A stretch of 19,412 bases of DNA. Source: WTJY01 sp041568735 (lineage in GTDB: Bacteria > Chloroflexota > Anaerolineae > Promineifilales > Promineifilaceae). A program made the translations under genes and the position numbers. The stretch is from positions 1 through 19,412 of the forward strand of contig JBFFZG010000057.1 of the NCBI GenBank assembly GCA_041568735.1, written 5' to 3'. Positions 15,213 through 19,412 of this stretch are shown in pieces (position 1 is the stretch's first letter; each line of letters begins with the position of its first letter). Under the pieces are notes generated by a model. It did not search any database. It was not told the DNA's origin and saw only the letters and a list, made by a program, of their open reading frames with translations.

Positions 15213-16016
15213 ATGGTAAAAATGCGCGTCAATGCCGATTTTTCACCCTGGGTAACCACGCTCCCGTACAATCTGGCCTGGCAGCCCATCGAGCTCTGTG
15301 AACTCTTTATCCTCGCCGGCCTGACCGGCGCCGGCAAAAGCAGCCTGGCCCGGGATCTCATCACCCGCCGTGATCAGGACTGGTTTCTGCTCCCCGAACG
15401 TGACCACCTGATCGACCGCCTGGTCGTTCCGACCGTCCTCTCGGACATGGGGCTCCCGCTCGAAACGATCCATGACCGGGCGCTGCGGGCTGAAATGGTG
15501 GTCAAATTCAAAAAGATCTACAGCGGCGGGATCGTCAGCGCCCTGCATGCCATCTGGGTCGCCCCATTCGTTTCAAGCCGCCTCCTTTTCGACGGCCTTC
15601 ACAGCCCGGAAGAAGTCGAGATGGCCGCGTGGCGCCTGCCGGTGGCCCGGTTTCTCCTGGTCGAGGCCTCCCCCTATGTGCGCCTGCGGCGGCTGATCGA
15701 GCGGCCGGAAGAATTCAGGCAGACCCACGCGGCGGACGGCCCGTTTGAAGAAATTCTCCAGGCAGGGGTCGACGCCGGACATTTCTCCCGGGAAGAAGCC
15801 CGGCGCCTGCGCCTCCTGGTTGGTGAAGGGAAAGTGAATCCGGAAGAATGTGCCGCTAAAATGAATTTTGTGTGTCTGGAGCAGGAGCAGAAAGATCCCG
15901 CCGCGACCCGATTCACCCTTCGCTCGATGGCCAATTCGCGCACGCTCGTCATTCAGAACAACAGCCGGACCTCCGATTCGCTCGTCTCCCAGATCTATCG
16001 CTGGCTGTCCAGCTAA
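15213..16016 (+). CDS. P-loop NTPase or kinase-like protein of unknown role
   Basis: The 267-residue protein carries a clear Walker A, LAGLTGAGKSSLA (Lys42), and a strand-Asp-Gly segment LLFDGLHSPEEV about 90 residues later. The latter is typical of small-molecule or nucleotide kinases of the AAA_33 / adenylate-kinase-like type. Between them is LPERDHLIDRLVVP. After the DG segment come ARFLLVEASPYVRLRRLIERPEEF, an arginine-rich lid-like stretch, and acidic and basic helices. No membrane or signal segment is present. The ATG at 15213 follows AGGAGAGG at about 14 bases; an in-frame ATG at 15222 is also possible. It lies 51 bp before the MttB-like gene on the same strand and could share a transcript with it. 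I cannot name its substrate. Confidence 0.75.
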   Translation: MVKMRVNADFSPWVTTLPYNLAWQPIELCELFILAGLTGAGKSSLARDLITRRDQDWFLLPERDHLIDRLVVPTVLSDMGLPLETIHDRALRAEMVVKFKKIYSGGIVSALHAIWVAPFVSSRLLFDGLHSPEEVEMAAWRLPVARFLLVEASPYVRLRRLIERPEEFRQTHAADGPFEEILQAGVDAGHFSREEARRLRLLVGEGKVNPEECAAKMNFVCLEQEQKDPAATRFTLRSMANSRTLVIQNNSRTSDSLVSQIYRWLSS

Positions 16017-16067
16017 ACGATATCGGCAGCATTAAACCGCCGAGGACAGATTCCAACCCCAACGCTC

Positions 16068-17591
16068 ATGCCCCGAACCCCACGTCGCGACCGCCGGCCG
16101 GTGATTTCCCTGGCCAACAGACCCTTCCGGGAGCTCCGCCATCCCCACCGGCCGTATGAAATACTCGAAGAAGGACAGATCGAGGCTCTGCACGACGCGT
16201 CGGTGACCATCCTCGAGACGATCGGCCTCGAGTTTCTGGATGAGGAAGCCCTGGCGATCTGGCAGCGGCATGGGGCCAGGGTCGATTTCAGCCGGCGGCG
16301 CGTCTGGATCGAACGCGGCCTGCTCGAGAAGGCCATCCAGACCGCGCCGGCCACCTTTCGCTGGCGGGCGCGGAATCCCGACCACAACCTGATTGTCGGC
16401 GAAAACCAGATTCATTTCGGCCCCTGCGGGGGCATGGTATACGTCTCCGATCTCCGGGAGGGACGGCGCCCCGGAACCCAGGCTGATCTGGAAAATTTTG
16501 TCCGCCTGTCCCAGATGTGCCACACCCTCCACTTTGCCGCCTGGGAGCAGGTCGCGCCGCAGGACATCGACAGCAGCACGCGCCACCTGCACCGGCTCTA
16601 CGCCGCCTTTCGGCTGAGCGACAAGGCGGTCATGGAGGCGGCCCACGGCCGCGTCATCACCGCCGATACGATCGCCATGGCGCGGCTGGTCTTCGGCTCC
16701 GAAATCGAGCAGGGCGACCCGGTAATCGGGGATGTCATCAACGTCAACAGCCCCCTGCGCTACGACGAGCGGATGCTCGGGGGGCTGATCACCCTGGCCC
16801 GCGCCGGCCAGGTCGCCATGATCACCCCCTTCATCCTGGCGGGTGCTATGAGCCCGGTCACGATGGCCGCCGCCCTGGCGCAGCAGAATGCCGAAGCGCT
16901 GGCCGGCATCGCGCTGACCCAGCTGGTAAGGCCGGGGGCGCCGGTGGTTTACGGCGGATTCACCACCAACGCCGATTTGCGCTCGGGCGCGCCGGCTTTC
17001 GGTTCGCCCGAAGGGGCCTGGGCCATGCTGGCCGGGGCACAGCTGGCCCGGCGCTACCGGCTGCCGTACCGCGGCAGCGGCACCCTGACCAGCGCGCCAA
17101 TTCCCGACGGCCAGGCGATGAGCGAGTCGCTCTGGACGCTGTGGCCGGCCGTCCTGGGCCACACCAATCTCGTTATGCACGCCGCCGGCTGGTTGGACGG
17201 GGGGCTGACCGCATCGTTCGAGAAATTTATCCTCGATCTCGAACAGCTGGCCATGATGGACCATTTCCTGGCCGGCTTTGATCTCGATCCGGAATCCCTG
17301 GCCCTGGACAGCATCGCCGAAGTCGGTCCGGGCGGCCATCACTTTGGCACGCTGCTGACCCAGGCACGCTTCGCCGGCGCCTTTTTCGAGCCGGCAGTCG
17401 CCACCCGGCAGAATTTCGATGCCTGGGCCGCCGCCGGCGGGGTGGACGCGGCCGGCCGCGCCTACCGGGTCTGGCAGGCCATGCTCCGCGATTATGAAGC
17501 GCCGCCGCTCGATCCGGCGATCGACGAGGCGCTGCGCGATTTCGTCGCCCGCCGCGAACGGGAGCTGGCGGGAGTCAATCTTTATGGTTGA
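16068..17591 (+). CDS. MttB-like (trimethylamine methyltransferase family) protein, non-pyrrolysine
   Basis: Family members move a methyl group from a methylated amine to the cobalt of a partner corrinoid protein. The 507-residue protein has the family layout: an N-terminal helical part with HDASVTILETIGLEF, a TIM-barrel core with FGPCGGMVYVSD, VINVNSPLRYDE, ITPFILAGAMSPVTMAAALAQ, PVVYGGFTTN, GSGTLTSAPIPDGQAMSES, and a C-terminal GPGGHHFGTLLTQARF. The frame is open throughout, with no in-frame TAG, so it lacks the pyrrolysine of true MttB and resembles the non-Pyl group that includes a glycine betaine methyltransferase. The substrate is unknown. No corrinoid protein or MtbA-like methyltransferase is in the window. 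The start has no clear Shine-Dalgarno sequence. The neighbouring P-loop and GNAT genes give no pathway hint. Confidence 0.9.
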   Translation: MPRTPRRDRRPVISLANRPFRELRHPHRPYEILEEGQIEALHDASVTILETIGLEFLDEEALAIWQRHGARVDFSRRRVWIERGLLEKAIQTAPATFRWRARNPDHNLIVGENQIHFGPCGGMVYVSDLREGRRPGTQADLENFVRLSQMCHTLHFAAWEQVAPQDIDSSTRHLHRLYAAFRLSDKAVMEAAHGRVITADTIAMARLVFGSEIEQGDPVIGDVINVNSPLRYDERMLGGLITLARAGQVAMITPFILAGAMSPVTMAAALAQQNAEALAGIALTQLVRPGAPVVYGGFTTNADLRSGAPAFGSPEGAWAMLAGAQLARRYRLPYRGSGTLTSAPIPDGQAMSESLWTLWPAVLGHTNLVMHAAGWLDGGLTASFEKFILDLEQLAMMDHFLAGFDLDPESLALDSIAEVGPGGHHFGTLLTQARFAGAFFEPAVATRQNFDAWAAAGGVDAAGRAYRVWQAMLRDYEAPPLDPAIDEALRDFVARRERELAGVNLYG

Positions 17592-17606
17592 CCCCGCCAC
17601 CCCCCC

Positions 17607-17635
17607 CTGACAAGCGGGCGATCCTCGTGTAAAAT
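17607..17635 (+). promoter_or_regulatory. Sigma70-type promoter before the GNAT gene
   Basis: CTGACA (17607-17612) and TAAAAT (17630-17635) are spaced by exactly 17 bp, predicting a start near 17642. This supports the GNAT start at 17661, since the earlier in-frame ATG at 17634 would lie inside the -10 element. Confidence 0.6.
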
Positions 17636-17660
17636 GAGAGCAGAACAGGATCGACGACGC

Positions 17661-18677
17661 ATGGTCGCATTAAAACTTTCCTCTCTACAGGCTCGCAAAA
17701 AAACCGGGGTTCGCCCGTTGAATATCCGGCGGGATATATCGGCCGTGACCGCCCTGCTCGAACTGGTCTTTCGCCAGCACATCGGCAGCGCCGGCCGCAA
17801 CGCCCTCGCCCCGTCATTCGGCGCCGGCCTCTGGTGGCCTGGGAAAAAGACGGCCGTTCCGGGGTTTGTCTACGAGCACGATGGGAAAGTCGTCGGCAGC
17901 ATCTCCCTGCTGCAGGGGCAGCGACCCGGCCGTTATCTCGTCGCCAACGTGGCCGTCCATCCCGACTTTCGCCGGCGGGGCATCGCCCGGCAGCTCATGC
18001 AGGCCGCCCGCACCTATATCGCCGGGCGCGGCGGGGAGAAAATCGTCCTCCAGGTCGAGGAGGGCAACCAGGGAGCCATTAACCTTTACCGCAGCCTCGG
18101 CTACCAGGCGATCGGCACGACCAACACCTGGCAGCTCCATTTTCACCATCTGCGGCCGCTGGCCGCCCCCGGCCCCGTCAGCCCCCGGCGGCCTGACCAC
18201 TATCCCCATTTTGAAATACGCCCGCTTCGCCGCAGCGAAGCTGAGGAAGCTTTTCGGCTGGATACCGCGGCGTTTCCGCCGGCGCTCTCCTGGCCGGAAC
18301 CCATCTCCCCCGCTGCCTACCAGCCGGGTCTCTTCGAGCGGATTTCGAATTTTCTGATCGGCCGGCAGGAAGAGGTCTGGGTCGCGGTCGATGCGCGGCA
18401 GAAGATCATCGGGCTGGGCAAGCTGGAATCGGAGTGGGGGCGGCCTCACCAGATCAAGATCCGCATCGGCGCGCCCGACCTGCCGGACCTCGACCGGCTG
18501 CTCCTGGCCAAACTGCTGCGGCGTCTGAAATACCTGAGCCGGAAGCCCATTTTGATCGACCACCGCAAACCGGACATCGAGCTCGAAAATCTGCTCCTCG
18601 AAGCGGGTTTTGAACGGAAGCGGACGCTCGTGACCATGGCCTGTTCATTAAATGGCCAGGCCGATCGAAGGGAGTGA
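17661..18677 (+). CDS. Tandem GNAT-family N-acetyltransferase
   Basis: GNAT enzymes move an acyl group from acyl-CoA to an amine. In the N-terminal half the acetyl-CoA motif is clear: NVAVHPDFRRRGIARQLM (residues about 96-113, with RxxGxA at 104-109), followed by the ENxxAxxLYxxxGF-type segment written GNQGAINLYRSLGYQ. Residues about 185-330 look like a second, degenerate GNAT domain (FEIRPLRRSEAEEAFRLD, VWVAVDARQKIIGLGKLE) without the CoA loop. The total is 338 residues. The start at 17661 has AGGA ten bases upstream and lies after the promoter; the ATG at 17634 overlaps the -10. The substrate is unknown. The next gene starts 10 bp after this stop, suggesting co-transcription. Confidence 0.85.
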   Translation: MVALKLSSLQARKKTGVRPLNIRRDISAVTALLELVFRQHIGSAGRNALAPSFGAGLWWPGKKTAVPGFVYEHDGKVVGSISLLQGQRPGRYLVANVAVHPDFRRRGIARQLMQAARTYIAGRGGEKIVLQVEEGNQGAINLYRSLGYQAIGTTNTWQLHFHHLRPLAAPGPVSPRRPDHYPHFEIRPLRRSEAEEAFRLDTAAFPPALSWPEPISPAAYQPGLFERISNFLIGRQEEVWVAVDARQKIIGLGKLESEWGRPHQIKIRIGAPDLPDLDRLLLAKLLRRLKYLSRKPILIDHRKPDIELENLLLEAGFERKRTLVTMACSLNGQADRRE

Positions 18678-18687
18678 ACCACCCGCG

Positions 18688-19074
18688 ATGACAACCCAGG
18701 AAGAACGGATGAAAATCCTGACCATGATCGAAGAGGGCAAGATTTCGGCGGTAGAGGGGGCCGAACTCCTGAAGGCGCTCACCCAGCCGGCCGAACCAGC
18801 GGAAACCAGCGACCGGCCGGCCGGCAAGCAGCCGCGCCGGTTCCGGCTGGTGATCACCGACAAGGACGGAGAAAACAAGGTCAATGTCAATCTGCCGATG
18901 GCGCTCGTCAAGGTTGGGCTCAAAATGGGAGCCCGTTTCGCCCCCAATACGGATGAGGAGTACGATAACCAGATCCTGGCCTCCGTGAAAGAAGCCGTCC
19001 AGAGCGGCCAATCGGGCAAGGTGGCCGAAATTTCTGGCAGCCGCGGCGAAAAAATCGAGATTTTTGTCGATTGA
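18688..19074 (+). CDS. SHOCT-like / LiaX-YvlB N-terminal type small protein
   Basis: The 128-residue product opens with EERMKILTMIEEGKISAVEGAELLKAL, the short helical motif seen at the start of YvlB/LiaX and related envelope-stress proteins (the SHOCT-like domain). A Pro/Ala-rich linker (about 32-48) follows, then a compact domain with RFRLVITD and NLPMALVKVGLKMGARF. It has no membrane segment. The ATG at 18688 follows AGGGAG about 13 bases upstream; an in-frame ATG at 18652 inside the GNAT gene lacks such a site. The C-terminal part lacks the beta-helical repeats of LiaX, so it may only bind a partner. The function is unknown; envelope-stress signalling is a guess from the family. Confidence 0.75.
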   Translation: MTTQEERMKILTMIEEGKISAVEGAELLKALTQPAEPAETSDRPAGKQPRRFRLVITDKDGENKVNVNLPMALVKVGLKMGARFAPNTDEEYDNQILASVKEAVQSGQSGKVAEISGSRGEKIEIFVD

Positions 19075-19105
19075 TCAGGTAGGGGCGAAGCACCAGCAGA
19101 ATTGG

Positions 19106-19130
19106 TCATTCTTGCAAAAGCAGGAATCCA
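19106..19130 (+). repeat. REP-like palindromic repeat, copy A
   Basis: Imperfect palindrome of the form ATTC(C/T)TGC-loop-GCAGGAAT (here CATTCTTGC, AAAA loop, GCAGGAATCC). It shares a core with copies at 19209-19233 (inverted) and 19390-19412. It is intergenic, just after the SHOCT-like gene. Confidence 0.6.
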
Positions 19131-19208
19131 TTGGTTTCACCGGGCAACAAGCTCTCAAATCAGTTGAAATAGATTGTTTTCCAGAGTGGAAACACTTCGC
19201 GCAGCCGA

Positions 19209-19233
19209 TGGACCCCTGCTTTCGCAGGTGTGG
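19209..19233 (-). repeat. REP-like palindromic repeat, copy B (inverted)
   Basis: Read on the minus strand, this is CCACACCTGCGAAAGCAGGGGTCCA, the same core as copy A in opposite orientation. The palindromic stem is CCTGC-GAAA-GCAGG with a GNRA-type loop. Copies A and B bracket about 80 bp, like paired REPs in a mosaic element. Confidence 0.6.
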
Positions 19234-19389
19234 CAATATTGAGGGAAGGTTAGCTGGCGGGGAGCCGCAGCAGGGATACGGCTGCAGAGACACCATTCGA
19301 AAAAGCTGGCAGCAGCCAGTGACGGGACCATGCGGCCGGGCGGCACGGTAAGGACACCGGCCCCAGCCAGAGTTCTTCCCCATTATTTG

Positions 19390-19412
19390 TCATTCCTGCG
19401 AAAGCGGGAATC
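19390..19412 (+). repeat. REP-like palindromic repeat, copy C (at the window edge)
   Basis: The last 23 bases carry the cleanest copy: ATTCCTGC, a GAAA loop, then GCGGGAAT. It is cut by the end of the window, so further copies may follow. Confidence 0.65.

Larger units (their letters stand above)
19075..19412. other. Gene-free right end with repeats
   Basis: No coding region is supported in this stretch; reading frames are short and cross the repeats. It holds the three REP-like copies and a short imperfect palindrome TTTCCA-GAG-TGGAAA (19178-19192). I see nothing recognisable between 19241 and 19380. Confidence 0.55.

Noticed and set aside
16068..17591. Pyrrolysine-containing MttB
   Set aside because: No in-frame TAG is present; the frame is open from start to stop.
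16032..17600. A 522-residue open frame on the minus strand opposite the MttB-like gene
   Set aside because: It mirrors the MttB-like gene, has no recognisable domain, and is explained by the third-position GC bias of the real gene.
19106..19412. CRISPR array
   Set aside because: The three repeats differ in sequence and orientation and have uneven spacing; they are palindromic REP-like units.

Overview
The window is about 19.4 kb of GC-rich bacterial DNA, densely packed and mostly ordinary chromosome. I see no phage, integrase, transposase, CRISPR array, rRNA or tRNA. The protein families, the very long SecA (1313 residues with extra inserts), the non-pyrrolysine MttB-like methyltransferase and the SHOCT-like small protein would suit a member of Chloroflexota. 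That is an inference from recall, not a proven assignment.

Left block (1-5266, all + strand): a membrane-anchored lectin-like protein broken by a one-base frameshift; a lipoprotein with a thioredoxin-like domain overlapping (ATGA) a CopC-type copper protein; a calcineurin-like metallophosphoesterase with an internal hydrophobic hairpin; and a divergent PRPP synthetase. Centre (5267-10989): secA with a textbook intrinsic terminator, a 360-bp AT-richer gap, then an adenosine deaminase with its own strong terminator.

Right-centre (10988-15029): a two-gene minus-strand operon (M29 aminopeptidase with a TTG start, then mutM/fpg), a divergent unknown 156-residue protein, and a second minus-strand pair (DinB-fold protein, then holB). 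Right (15063-19074, + strand): a P-loop NTPase of unknown role, an MttB-like methyltransferase, a tandem GNAT protein and a SHOCT-like small protein. The last 340 bp hold no gene but carry three copies of a short palindromic REP-like repeat.

The genes cover housekeeping (protein export, PRPP and purine metabolism, 8-oxoguanine repair, clamp loading) plus poorly characterised accessory functions. Several upstream regions share an extended -10 promoter form (TGnTAnnAT), one of them placed so that transcription should start at the start codon. I found no convincing new multi-gene system. The items most worth a second look are the REP-like cluster, the SecA inserts, the changed ATP-site motif of the PRPP synthetase, the copper-related gene pair and the orphan MttB homologue.
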